DNA from: Kalymmatonema hyalinum WJT4-NPBG1
GTDB lineage: Bacteria; Cyanobacteriota; Cyanobacteriia; Cyanobacteriales; Nostocaceae
Reading direction: 5' to 3'
NCBI GenBank assembly: GCA_019359075.1
Contig: JAHHIB010000014.1
Location: 40,287 to 104,286 of the forward strand
Length of the DNA stretch: 64,000 bases
Shown: positions 33,603 to 42,349 of the stretch, piece by piece
How the letters are laid out: every line of letters starts with the position of its first letter
Numbering within the stretch: the first letter of the stretch is position 1
Program-made: the position numbers and the translations under genes
Notes under the pieces: model-generated
Database searches by the model: none
Seen by the model: only the letters and a program-made list of their open reading frames with translations
What the model was told of the DNA's origin: nothing

Positions 33603-35135
33603 ATGCACATTGGATTTCTCAACCCTCAGGGCAACTTTGATTCAGGCAATAGTCATATGACCGAACATCCCGATTTTGGGGGTCAGCTGATTTACGTCAA
33701 GCAAGTCGCCATAGCAATAGCTCAAAAAGGTCACAAAGTTGATATTCTTACCCGCCAAATCATTGACCCCCAGTGGCCAGAGTTTGCTGAAGGGTTGGAC
33801 ACTTATCCAGGCGTCGATAATGTACGCATTATCCGGCTACCAGCAGGACCAAAAGAATTTTTGCCTAAAGAGTTTTTGTGGCCTCATCTAGTGAGTGATT
33901 GGGTACCCAACATCCTGAAATTTTATCAAGAGCAGGGTGGTTTACCCGATGCTATGACTGCTCACTACGCCGATGGGGGACTGTGCGGCGTTCTGATTGA
34001 GGAGGAGACAGGCATACCTTTTACCTTTACTGCTCATTCTCTCGGTGCGCAAAAGATAGACAAACTGGAGGTCACTCCAGAAAATCTCGCCCAAATAGAC
34101 GAGCAATTCCATTTCAGATACCGCATCCTAGGCGAACGCCTGAGCATGAATCGCTCGGCTATTAATATCACCAGTACACGACAAGAACGCTTTGAACAGT
34201 ACTCTCACCCTGTCTATCGTGATGCAGTGGACGTAGACAACGACAACCGCTTTGCGGTGATTCCACCAGGAGCCGATTTCTCCATCTTCGGTGCTGAGGC
34301 GCGTTCCCAAAACGAGGAAGCTACCGAAGAGATCATTCAGCAGCGATTGGCACGGGACATTACAGAGTCACGTCGGGATTTGCCCGCCATCGTGGCATCG
34401 AGTCGATTAGAGCCTAAAAAAAACGTATTCGGGCTAGTGCAAGCCTTCGCAATGAGTCAAACACTTCAGGAACGAGCCAACTTGGTGCTGCTTACAGGGG
34501 GGCTGGACGATCCGCTGCGAGAGCAGGCTAGCGACGACGTGACCGAAGAGGTCTTAGCCCCCATCCGGGAGGTGGTCGAAGAAAACAACTTGTGGGGCAA
34601 GATTAGTGCCTTTGGTTTGTCAGAACAAGGACAAGAAGCACTGGCTGCAACTTATCGGTTTATGGCTAAACGGCGCTCGGTATTTGCGCTGACTGCGCTC
34701 TACGAACCCTTTGGCTTGGCTCCCTTAGAAGCGGCGGCTGCGGGGTTACCAGTGGTAGCAACTCAGAACGGTGGTCCCAGCGAGAGCCTGCGAAAAGGAG
34801 ATACCGAATATGGCGTACTCGTTGATCCAGAAGACCCAGCTGATATTGCACGAGGCTTGGAGCGGTTGTTATGCGATGCTCATGAGTGGGAGTATTTTGC
34901 CGTTGCTGGCCAGCAGCGGGTGCTGAAGACCTACACCTGGGAAAGTACCGCCGAGAACTACCTAACCCTGATCGAGCAGATGGTTTCCTCACCACAGGCA
35001 CGCACTCGGGATCAACTCCTGCCAATCCATCCCTACTTCCGTAATCTACAACCGCAGACGGATGTTTCCTTAGAAGAATTGAGCAATCTCTACTTTGGGT
35101 CTAACCCCAAAGCCCTAAGTACACCAAGCGTTTAA
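33603..35135 (+). CDS. GT4 glycosyltransferase, sucrose-phosphate/sucrose synthase-like
   Basis: 510 residues. GT-B fold: the acceptor domain begins MHIGFLNPQGNFD with HPDFGGQLIYVKQVA, as in sucrose-phosphate synthase-like enzymes. The donor domain has ASSRLEPKKNVFGLVQAF, LTGGLDDP and the nucleotide-sugar site ALYEPFGLAPLEAAAAGLPVVAT. There is no C-terminal phosphatase domain. It would act on a UDP- or ADP-sugar in the cytoplasm. It leads the GC-rich cassette with the carboxylate-amine ligase gene 84 bases downstream. Sucrose synthesis is possible, but glucosylation of another small acceptor fits the unusual neighbours equally well. Confidence 0.75.
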   Translation: MHIGFLNPQGNFDSGNSHMTEHPDFGGQLIYVKQVAIAIAQKGHKVDILTRQIIDPQWPEFAEGLDTYPGVDNVRIIRLPAGPKEFLPKEFLWPHLVSDWVPNILKFYQEQGGLPDAMTAHYADGGLCGVLIEEETGIPFTFTAHSLGAQKIDKLEVTPENLAQIDEQFHFRYRILGERLSMNRSAINITSTRQERFEQYSHPVYRDAVDVDNDNRFAVIPPGADFSIFGAEARSQNEEATEEIIQQRLARDITESRRDLPAIVASSRLEPKKNVFGLVQAFAMSQTLQERANLVLLTGGLDDPLREQASDDVTEEVLAPIREVVEENNLWGKISAFGLSEQGQEALAATYRFMAKRRSVFALTALYEPFGLAPLEAAAAGLPVVATQNGGPSESLRKGDTEYGVLVDPEDPADIARGLERLLCDAHEWEYFAVAGQQRVLKTYTWESTAENYLTLIEQMVSSPQARTRDQLLPIHPYFRNLQPQTDVSLEELSNLYFGSNPKALSTPSV

Positions 35136-35219
35136 AAGGGTTTCCCAATCCTGAACCCATTAATTTTAAAGTTCTCGCTCCCGCTAACAAAGTTCGTGAA
35201 CAAGCGAAGGACACAAGCT

Positions 35220-36335
35220 ATGCCATCCCAAACTGAAGAATTCACTATTGGTGTCGAAGAGGAATATCAAATTATCAACCCCGTGACGCGGGAGTTGAGT
35301 TCGCGTGTGGAACAGGTTCTCCCGAAAGCTCAGAAAGCACTTGGCTCTGAGGTGCAGCCAGAAGCCCAGCGATCGCAGATACAAATTGGTACGCCCATCT
35401 GTCGAACACTTGCGGATGTGCGTTCTGAGCTTGTTCGTTTGCGACACGAAGTGATTGCGGCTGCTGCCAACGACGGTAACGAAATTGCCGCCGCCGGGAC
35501 GCACCCGTTCTCGCACTGGGATGAACAGCAGATCACGCCCAAAGAACGTTATCAAAGCCTGATGCGAGATTATCAACAACTTACCCGTGAGCTAGTTATC
35601 TTTGGCTGTCACGTGCATGTCGGGATAAGCAATCGCTCTGTTGCCATCCACGTGATGAACCGTGCCCGTGTGTGGCTTTCCCCGCTCTTGGCACTGTCAG
35701 CGTCCTCGCCCTTCTGGTTAGGTACGGATACAGGCTATGCAAGTTATCGTACCGAGATTTGGAGCCGATGGCCCCTATCCGGTCCGCCCCTGATATTCGA
35801 GTCCGTAGCCGAGTACGAAGCGCTTGTACAGGCTCTGGTGGAGACGAAAACTATAGAGGAGGCGACGAAGATTTACTGGGATGTGCGTTTGTCAGAGCGC
35901 TTCCCGACAGTAGAGTTTCGAGTCACGGATATCTGCCAGACGGTGGATGAAGCGGTGATGGTGGCGGGGCTTGTGCGTGCTTTGGCGCGGACTTGTTACG
36001 AACAAGCGATGCGGGATGAACCGTTTCCCGCCGTGCGCCACGAACTCATACGCGCCGCTATTTGGCGTGCCGCACGCTATGGATTAGATGAGGATTTAAT
36101 CGACGTTGGCGCTATGAGAGCTGTAAGCGCGCGTGAACTGGTTGAGAGCTTTCTCACCTTCGTGCGTCCATCGCTTGAGGAGTATGGAGAATGGGATGAA
36201 GTCTCATCTCTTGTACATGAAACCATGCAGCGAGGGAACGGCGCAACACGGCAGCGCGAAGTTTTCAAGCGAACCGGGTGTTTGGAAGATGTCGTTGATT
36301 TAATCGTTCGAGAAACGGCAAAAGGGGTAGCGTGA
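35220..36335 (+). CDS. Carboxylate-amine ligase, GCS2/YbdK family
   Basis: 371 residues from ATG 35220, chosen because GAAGGA precedes it; an upstream in-frame GTG at 35196 lacks such a site. Family marks are TIGVEEEYQIINP, GTHPFSHW, FGCHVHVGI and FPTVEFRVTDICQT. The family joins an amino group to a carboxylate with ATP (glutamate-cysteine ligase type), though YbdK-like members have weak or unknown physiological substrates. The stop is 19 bases from the next gene, so the two are cotranscribed. Confidence 0.82.
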   Translation: MPSQTEEFTIGVEEEYQIINPVTRELSSRVEQVLPKAQKALGSEVQPEAQRSQIQIGTPICRTLADVRSELVRLRHEVIAAAANDGNEIAAAGTHPFSHWDEQQITPKERYQSLMRDYQQLTRELVIFGCHVHVGISNRSVAIHVMNRARVWLSPLLALSASSPFWLGTDTGYASYRTEIWSRWPLSGPPLIFESVAEYEALVQALVETKTIEEATKIYWDVRLSERFPTVEFRVTDICQTVDEAVMVAGLVRALARTCYEQAMRDEPFPAVRHELIRAAIWRAARYGLDEDLIDVGAMRAVSARELVESFLTFVRPSLEEYGEWDEVSSLVHETMQRGNGATRQREVFKRTGCLEDVVDLIVRETAKGVA

Positions 36336-36354
36336 GTATAGGGGAGAAAATTTT

Positions 36355-37140
36355 ATGCTAGTTCACATCATCGCCGATTACGGCTTTGGCGACCTCGCCT
36401 TCGCAGAAGTCGTGCAGCGCCTCAAACTCTATCTACCGGATGCTGAGCCGATACTCACACCCGTGCCTCCTTTTGCCACCCTAGCGGCAGGATTCTGTAT
36501 CGCCCAGTTGGGCTTGAATAAAGCCCCCGCCGGGACAATTATTTACCACAACGTTGCGCCGCGAGAAGATGATGAACAGGCGCGTGCTGGGAATGCGGGT
36601 GAGCGTCTTGCTTTTGCACGCCTGCCAACGGGTGTGCGCGTTATCGGCGTCAATGCTGGTTATGCCTTCTCATTCGTGCGGGATCTGGCAGTTGAGTTGC
36701 GCTGGGCTGCTGTAGCAGCTGAAGGTTCACAGTTTCGTTCTCGTGACCTGTTTCCGGAGGCGGCAGGGGCGATCGCGCTGGGTCAACCTGATGCTCTAGA
36801 TGAGGAGATCCCCCCTTCTGATATACCCGACGTACCGCCCAATTGTATTGCCTATATTGACGGCTACGGCAACTTGAAAACCACAATTAAACATGAGGCT
36901 AGTAAGCCGCACGAAGGTCAGGCTGTGCGTTTGCAGATCGGTGAGAGGGAACTGGAAGCGACCAAGAGTGATGGCAGCTTTGCCGTCGAATCCGGACAGT
37001 TAGCTTTTGCGCCTGGTAGCAGTGGCTGGACCAATGCACAAGGCGAACATACGCGCTGGATGGAAGTTTTCCTGCGTGGTGGTAATGCCTGGGAATCATT
37101 TAATTGTCCATCAATCGGCACACATATACAGATCAGTTAA
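36355..37140 (+). CDS. SAM hydroxide adenosyltransferase / DUF62 family
   Basis: 261 residues starting MLVHIIADYGFGDLAFAEVV, with GGGGAG-like GGGGAG/GGGGA ribosome site just upstream. The order IIADYG, IYHNVAPR, VIGVNAGYAFSFVRD, FRSRDLFPEAAGAIA and AYIDGYGNLKTTI follows the DUF62 family. That family splits S-adenosylmethionine into adenosine and methionine with water, or with halide in fluorinase and chlorinase. The Trp and Ser pattern needed to tell hydrolase from halogenase cannot be settled by eye. The gene belongs to the GC-rich cassette. Confidence 0.75.
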   Translation: MLVHIIADYGFGDLAFAEVVQRLKLYLPDAEPILTPVPPFATLAAGFCIAQLGLNKAPAGTIIYHNVAPREDDEQARAGNAGERLAFARLPTGVRVIGVNAGYAFSFVRDLAVELRWAAVAAEGSQFRSRDLFPEAAGAIALGQPDALDEEIPPSDIPDVPPNCIAYIDGYGNLKTTIKHEASKPHEGQAVRLQIGERELEATKSDGSFAVESGQLAFAPGSSGWTNAQGEHTRWMEVFLRGGNAWESFNCPSIGTHIQIS

Positions 37141-37244
37141 ACGAGTTCCAAAGCAAGAAACATCAGAATCTCATATTTAGGATACCGACTCGTCGGATGA
37201 AGTTATCATCTCTGTTGCAAAGAAAGCAAAGCTTAGCCCAGTTT

Positions 37245-37465
37245 TATAGCGGTTCGCGAGTTGAGTGCAATACATCAAGAAATAAGAACCACAGATGGAC
37301 GAGGCAGTGCGTTGCGGAGCCAGCACTGAAGACGGAGAAGCCAGTGCAGGTGACTGGCGTTGGCGTTCCCCCCGTTGTTCAAAGCAGCGTCTCCGCAGGA
37401 GATAGCAACTGCCGTACAGATGGACACAGATAAATAATTACTTCATCCAAACGAGAAGCGCTATA
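37245..37465 (+). mobile_element. MITE-like element, TATAGCG family, copy B, interrupted
   Basis: It starts TATAGCGGTTCGC and ends GAGAAGCGCTATA, with the same interior as copy A. A 115-bp GAGGCAGT element sits in the middle. It lies between the SAM hydrolase-family gene and the isochorismatase-family gene and probably separates a once tighter operon. Confidence 0.8.
37301..37415 (+). mobile_element. GAGGCAGT...ACTGCCGT element, copy 3, with target duplication
   Basis: 115 bp, inserted in the copy B element. ACAGATGGAC occurs on both sides (37291-37300 and 37416-37425) and only once in uninterrupted copies A and C, so it is a 10-bp target-site duplication. The ends GAGGCAGT and ACTGCCGT are inverted. 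The longer interior carries GTTGCGGAGCCAGC and GTCTCCGCAGGAGATAGC. Confidence 0.85.
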
Positions 37466-37493
37466 TTTACCACTGTTTTTTATCGCTTAAACA

Positions 37494-38042
37494 ATGTCTG
37501 ACCCATTAATCATCGTTGATGTGCAATCCGGTTTTGTCAACGAATTCACTCATCACATCGGGCAACGAGTTGCCCGTTTAATCGAGCGAAATGAGTATGC
37601 ACCAGTTTTATTCACTCGCTTCGTCAACGCACCTGATGGACCGTACCAGAAATTCCTTGATTGGCACAGCTGTGCTAATGAGCCAGAAATTGATATTGTC
37701 CCAGAACTACAACCCTGGGTTCAACCGGAAAGAGTTTTTTCTAAGCTGGGGCTGTGCGGGATACCGGATGACCTGAGAAGCTACCTTATGGAGCAGTGTT
37801 TTGAACGGGTTTTCATAGTCGGCATTGACACTGATATGTGTGTGTTGAAAATCGCGATGGATTTTTTCGACATTGGCATTGAACCGATCGTACTAACTGA
37901 TTGCTGCGCTAGTACGGCTGGCTTACAGGCGCACTTGGCGGGGTTGGCGGTACTCAGTCGGAATATCGGTGCTCAACGACTGCGCGAGGCTGGTCTTTCT
38001 GAGGGATCGCTAGCCGCGCCAGTAGAAAAAAGCAGGGAATAG
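37494..38042 (+). CDS. Isochorismatase-family cysteine hydrolase
   Basis: 182 residues. The catalytic triad of the family is visible: Asp in IIVDVQSGF (about residue 9), Lys in RVFSKLG and Cys in GIDTDMCVLKIAMDFF. Members hydrolyse amides, N-carbamoyl groups or vinyl ethers (nicotinamidase and isochorismatase relatives). The substrate is unknown. It is the last gene of the GC-rich cassette. Confidence 0.8.
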   Translation: MSDPLIIVDVQSGFVNEFTHHIGQRVARLIERNEYAPVLFTRFVNAPDGPYQKFLDWHSCANEPEIDIVPELQPWVQPERVFSKLGLCGIPDDLRSYLMEQCFERVFIVGIDTDMCVLKIAMDFFDIGIEPIVLTDCCASTAGLQAHLAGLAVLSRNIGAQRLREAGLSEGSLAAPVEKSRE

Positions 38043-38116
38043 ACGTTCAACGAACCAATGCACTCCTATCATCGCTGTTACACTGTCAGTAGAATTCAAC
38101 ATTCTGCATATTAGCG

Positions 38117-38263
38117 ATGCGTTCAATAGAGCAACTAACAGAAGAAGTCCTATCTTTGCCCAGTGAATCAAGGGCACTCCTAGCTGAGAAGCTGGTAGAA
38201 AGCTTGGAATTCGATACTGAGCCAGCAATTCAAGCAGTTTGGACTCTAGCACAAGCGAGTTGA
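38117..38263 (+). pseudogene. Addiction-module antitoxin fragment
   Basis: 48 residues starting MRSIEQLTEEVLSLPSESRA. LLAEKLVESLE is the hallmark of the short putative addiction-module family (about 75 residues). The sequence breaks off at AVWTLAQAS, where the family continues with Trp-containing and Arg-rich parts, and repeat DNA (GCGATGGCGCAAAGCGCCCG) follows. Probably a remnant. Confidence 0.55.
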
Positions 38264-38328
38264 TTTGCCACCCATAATTGGTGGGGCGATGGCGCAAAGC
38301 GCCCGCTTGGCGATCGCCCTTGTGTTAC

Positions 38329-38550
38329 TCACAGTAGTTCAACAAACTCGTCCACGGTCAAACCCACTTGCCGGATGATCGCACGCAATGTCCCTCGGTC
38401 TAGCTCGTTATGCTCTGGCACAGTGACTGTCGTTTTAGGTTCTTCGCGAACTAAAATGATGTGACTTCCACGCTACCGATTCACGACAAAGCCGATTTTC
38501 TCAAGTGCTTTAACACATTCTGCACCTGAAACGACAGGCAGTTTACTCAT
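38329..38550 (-). pseudogene. hicA: hicA toxin gene with an in-frame nonsense codon
   Basis: 73 codons, overlapping the hicB stop by four bases (ATGA). The translation reads MSKLPVVSGAECVKALEKIG, FVVNR, stop, RGSHIILVREEPKTTVTVP and on to the end. Codon 26 is TAG (38473-38475) where HicA proteins usually have Gln in RQRGSH, so a single CAG to TAG change explains it. Everything else is intact, including the catalytic His of GSH. The lesion looks recent, or could be suppressed or a sequencing error. Confidence 0.8.
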
Positions 38551-38777
38551 ACCAGCACAACTTCAACTCTGTCCTCTGGAACAGGTTCACCTCGGTCTTG
38601 CAGAACTTCAATGTAAAGAGCGATCGCCTCTTCAATATTTGCTAGAGCTTCCTCACGAGTTTTCCCTTGGCTGATGCAACCGGGCAAACTCGGTACCTCG
38701 ACGACAAAATAACCATCTTCGCCAGGATACAGCAGGACTTTGCGCTTAGATTCGGCTTGAGGTGTTGCCTGTGTCAT
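38547..38777 (-). CDS. hicB: HicB-family antitoxin
   Basis: 76 residues. The partial RNase H-like fold of HicB is clear: VLLYPGEDGYFVVEVPSLPG, CISQGKTREEALANIEEAI. It would bind and neutralise HicA, which is broken next to it. The order hicB then hicA with a 4-base overlap shows a true pair. Confidence 0.85.
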   Translation of the reverse strand: MTQATPQAESKRKVLLYPGEDGYFVVEVPSLPGCISQGKTREEALANIEEAIALYIEVLQDRGEPVPEDRVEVVLV

Positions 38778-38944
38778 TGCTTAACACCTACTCGGTGACT
38801 TCATCCAAATGCTAACACTCTATAGAGGAAGTAATCAGAGCGCACTGCCCTAAGCCCTAATCATCGCTTCAAAATCTGGCTAACAGGTTTGACAACAAGA
38901 GCGACAGCAGTCATAACTTAAGAATGAAAAATAATCTTTCAAAT

Positions 38945-39688
38945 TTATCGTAGCTGATTTACTAACCACGCCACAGCACTCTCTACATCACTCACCTTTT
39001 CTCCTGGTGGAGTCAGTGGACGCTTCACCATCACGACCCTTATCCCAAGCTCCCGCGCTGCAATAATCTTGGCATAAGTAGCATCACCGCCGCTATTCTT
39101 ACTGACTATAGTATCAATCTGATGTTCTATCAAGAGTTTGCGCTCATTATCTAGGGCAAAGGGACCGCGATCGCACAATATCATCCCTGGTGGCACCAAT
39201 GCATCAGGCGCGGGGGGGTCAATCAGCCGCATCAAAAACCAAATATCCTCCAAACTGGCAAAGGGGGCAAGTTGCTGCCTACCGATAGTTAGGAATACGC
39301 GTTTGGCAAATTCAGGTAATACGGCAGCTGCTGCTTCCACACTATCAACTTCAACCCACTGGTCACTAGGAAGACACTCCCATGCAGGACGAATGAGCAT
39401 CAGATGCGGTATTTTACAGGTGGTGGCGGCTGCTGCTGCATGAAAAGACATCTGTGCGGCAAAGGGATGAGTCGCATCAATGAGCACATCTATTTTGGCA
39501 TCACGTAGGTATTCAACCAGCCCTGCTTCACCGCCGAAACCGCCGATACGCAGCATTCCTGCTGGGGCTTGTGGTTGACTGGTGCGACCTGCTAGAGATG
39601 TGATAACTTCTACCTCTGGGATAGCCGAGGCTTTAGCTGCCAATTCTGCTGCATCACCTGTTCCGCCAAGAATAAGAAGACGTTTCAT
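38945..39688 (-). CDS. cobK: Precorrin-6A reductase
   Basis: 247 residues. CobK/CbiJ family: the N-terminal nucleotide fold LILGGTGDAAELA, DVLIDATHPFAAQMS, RVFLTIGRQQL and TIVSKNSGGDATYAKI. It reduces precorrin-6A (or the cobalt form) with NADPH before CobL acts. It is separated from cobL by about 7.6 kb of accessory genes. No riboswitch is seen upstream. Confidence 0.92.
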   Translation of the reverse strand: MKRLLILGGTGDAAELAAKASAIPEVEVITSLAGRTSQPQAPAGMLRIGGFGGEAGLVEYLRDAKIDVLIDATHPFAAQMSFHAAAAATTCKIPHLMLIRPAWECLPSDQWVEVDSVEAAAAVLPEFAKRVFLTIGRQQLAPFASLEDIWFLMRLIDPPAPDALVPPGMILCDRGPFALDNERKLLIEHQIDTIVSKNSGGDATYAKIIAARELGIRVVMVKRPLTPPGEKVSDVESAVAWLVNQLR

Positions 39689-39782
39689 AAATAGCAGAAT
39701 AAAACGAAGAAGGATATTAATGCAATGCCGTGCAATTTGAATTTATACTGATTTTCTTTGATAATTTAATAAGAAATTCTTA

Positions 39783-39846
39783 GTAGGGTGGGCAATGCTC
39801 ACTAAATCTGGTATTAGTGGACGGCAAACATTATTGCCCACCTTAC
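39783..39846. repeat. GTAGGGTGGGCAATG inverted repeat
   Basis: GTAGGGTGGGCAATG (39783-39797) is complementary to CATTATTGCCCACCTTAC (39829-39846) with a small bulge. A spacer palindrome without coding sequence. Confidence 0.6.
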
Positions 39847-39934
39847 AAAATCTAATTTACTTACTTTCTTATTTTGATTTTCCTTAATTAGAGATTCTGA
39901 AATTTTGTTTCAGCATCTTTTTCTCTAAGAGATG

Positions 39935-40130
39935 ATTTATAAAGTAAACCTTAAATTGTAGGGTGCGTTAAAGCCGAAAGTACGGCACCGCATCTAGTGG
40001 TGCGTTACGGCTCATTCCTACTCTCTGAGACGCTCAAATCCTTACATAGCCGTAACACAACGCCAGGTGCTTTATGCCGGGAAACCCGTCCACCGCACTG
40101 GCTTCCCTACTTAATATTTACTTTATAAAT
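39935..40130. mobile_element. 196-bp MITE-like element before the TauE/SafE gene
   Basis: Terminal inverted repeats ATTTATAAAGTAAAC (39935) and TTTACTTTATAAAT (ending 40130), then inner GTAGGGTGCG and CCCTAC arms. The interior (CCGTAACACAACGCC, GGTGCGTTACGGC) is itself palindromic. There is no open frame. Confidence 0.65.
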
Positions 40131-40338
40131 GACCTCTAAAATATACCTACTTAGTTGTTACCAAAAATTATGATTTTTTTACTAACTAAGTTGGCAAAAT
40201 AATATTGAATTGGCACTAATTTTTATTTGCATTGCTATAATCAAAAACTTACTGTATCTTCAGTAATGAAAAGCTTTTCATTAGTGTTCCTAACTGGAAG
40301 ATTCCTCAAAAATAAATTCATTATAAAAGCAACATCTC

Positions 40339-41136
40339 ATGACTGTTATCCAAATAATCATGCTTGCTGCTGTTTTCTTAATAGCAAGCATTATCAGTGT
40401 GATTGCTGGTAGCACTTCCCTGATTACCGTGCCAGTCATGCTTGAGTTTAGAGTTGAACCGCGCACTGCCCTTGCTACCAATATGTTGGCATTAACCTTG
40501 ATGAGTATTGGTGGTACATTACCTTTTATTGGTAAAAAAGTGATTGACACACTTCGCTTACCACTACTGATAGTTCTAACACTGGCAGGCTCAATTTTGG
40601 GAGCATTACTTGTTCTTATTGTGCCGTCAAAATCAATGCCACTTATTATTTCTATTTCAATGATTGCAGTTGCTGTGCTGTCAATTGCCAACCGAAATGC
40701 TGGAGTCGTTCCATCTGTGGGAATACCTTCACGGATAGCAGAAATAGCAGGGTATATAGTCACTTTCGTGCTTGGTATTTACGGTGGCTTTTTCAGTGGC
40801 GGTTACGTGACTTTGCTAACAGCAGCCTACATTATGCTATTTCGTATGACATTTATTCAAGCAATAGCTACCACCAAAGTCATTAATGTATTTTCCTCAC
40901 TTGTTGCCACCCTAATATTTATAAAGCATGGAATAGTAGATTACCAACTAGGTATGATTCTTGGTCTTGCTATGTTTATAGGTGGAATTATTGGAGGGCG
41001 TATGACCCTTAGCTTGAGTAATGCCTGGTTACAACGTATTTACCTGACAGTTGTGGCTATCCTCGCATTTATCACACTGCGTAAATCTCAGCAACAAAAT
41101 CACTCAACTAGCACGACTAATCTGACGATTGAATAA
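40339..41136 (+). CDS. TauE/SafE-family sulfite exporter-like permease
   Basis: 265 residues with about eight membrane segments. The two family repeats are visible: AGSTSLITVPVMLEFRVEPR near the N-terminus and GGFFSGGYVTLLTAAYIMLF in the second half. The family moves sulfite, sulfonates or other organic anions across the cytoplasmic membrane. It is convergent with cbiD, and the 3' ends overlap by 20 bases. The substrate is unknown. Confidence 0.8.
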   Translation: MTVIQIIMLAAVFLIASIISVIAGSTSLITVPVMLEFRVEPRTALATNMLALTLMSIGGTLPFIGKKVIDTLRLPLLIVLTLAGSILGALLVLIVPSKSMPLIISISMIAVAVLSIANRNAGVVPSVGIPSRIAEIAGYIVTFVLGIYGGFFSGGYVTLLTAAYIMLFRMTFIQAIATTKVINVFSSLVATLIFIKHGIVDYQLGMILGLAMFIGGIIGGRMTLSLSNAWLQRIYLTVVAILAFITLRKSQQQNHSTSTTNLTIE

Positions 41137-42202
41137 CTAACAGTTCTTTTGCTTGTGAGTCTTGGCTGATAATTTCACCTTTACGATCAAACAAAACAGT
41201 CCCAACTTTAAGGGGAACATTGGCATATTTTTGCACGTAAGCTTGAGCCTTCTGACTAATCTTTTCCGCCAGTATCCCAAATACTGATTCCGACAAGCCC
41301 AGTTCTATTAATTTTCTGTGTGCTGCATCAGCAGTCTTGGCATCTAAAACTGCCTGCACTGCTTGTATATCACCACCAACTGTAACCACCGCTGCACTAA
41401 TAATTTCTAATTTGGCATCTGCTAAATGACTAGACGTATTGAAAATTCCACCCGCCAGCTTAATCAGTTTACCCTGATATCCCAGCAACAAAACAGAACT
41501 TGCTTGGTACAGTCCAGCTTCTACCAACAAAGCACCAATCCAGTTGCCAGTTTGCACAATCGCCGATTCTGGTATGCCTAAACGTTGTGCGACTTGCATA
41601 CCATTGCTACCAATACAAAACACTAAATTAGGACAAACTTTGACCTTATCCTGCAACGACAGCCGAAATTCTTCTAGGTGATCAGCCGCAGACAGGGGTT
41701 GAGAAATTCCGCTGGTTCCCAATAAAGACAATCCCTCTAAAATGCCAAAAGCTTCATTGGAGGTACGTTTCGCCAGTTGACGACCTTCGGGAAGAATAAT
41801 TGTCACCGTTGCCGTTTGCTCTGGGGGAATCAGAGGTAGTAAATTAGCATCAAACAAGCGACGGGCATAGTTGTAAATTGCTGCTTCTCCAGAGGCTGTT
41901 TTTCCCAAACCCTCTCCCGCTTCTAAAATCAGGGCTTGAGATTGCCTTTCGGATAACCTCACCCAAGCCCAAATGGGCGTGTTCCTTGTTAAATCTAAGT
42001 TATCACCTGGATCGCTGAGTGTAACAGCCAAAGCAGTTTGAGCATCTAAAGCTGCAACCTGAGAAATGGGAATCTCTGCTTTTTCAGGGAGGAGGTCAAT
42101 CTCAACCGACAGTTGAGAATCGATTTTTTCACGCAGATGCATCAAAGCAGCTTTAGCCGCCGCTACTGCAAACACTGGTAGGGTATAACCTGTACGAGCC
42201 AT
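41117..42202 (-). CDS. cbiD: Cobalt-precorrin-5B C1-methyltransferase
   Basis: 361 residues. CbiD family: MARTGYTLPVFAVAAAKAAL, GEGLGKTASGEAAIY, SLLGTSGISQPLS and LLLGYQGKLIKLAGGIFNTS. It methylates C1 in the anaerobic-type pathway. The usual N-terminal SGYTLP motif appears here as TGYTLP. It lies near cobK but is not in one operon with it, since the TauE/SafE gene lies between. Confidence 0.9.
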   Translation of the reverse strand: MARTGYTLPVFAVAAAKAALMHLREKIDSQLSVEIDLLPEKAEIPISQVAALDAQTALAVTLSDPGDNLDLTRNTPIWAWVRLSERQSQALILEAGEGLGKTASGEAAIYNYARRLFDANLLPLIPPEQTATVTIILPEGRQLAKRTSNEAFGILEGLSLLGTSGISQPLSAADHLEEFRLSLQDKVKVCPNLVFCIGSNGMQVAQRLGIPESAIVQTGNWIGALLVEAGLYQASSVLLLGYQGKLIKLAGGIFNTSSHLADAKLEIISAAVVTVGGDIQAVQAVLDAKTADAAHRKLIELGLSESVFGILAEKISQKAQAYVQKYANVPLKVGTVLFDRKGEIISQDSQAKELLVIQSSD

Positions 42203-42349
42203 AGGGCTGTCAAACGAGTTTTTAGAAACACTTCTACTATAGGGGAGAAAGCGCCTCCGAAGAGCGCACCCAAGTTGGGTGAATGCTGGTGAAATAGTAC
42301 GAAAAAAAGGTTTAATGATTTTTGGTTAGGCGATCGCGAGAGGTCTATT

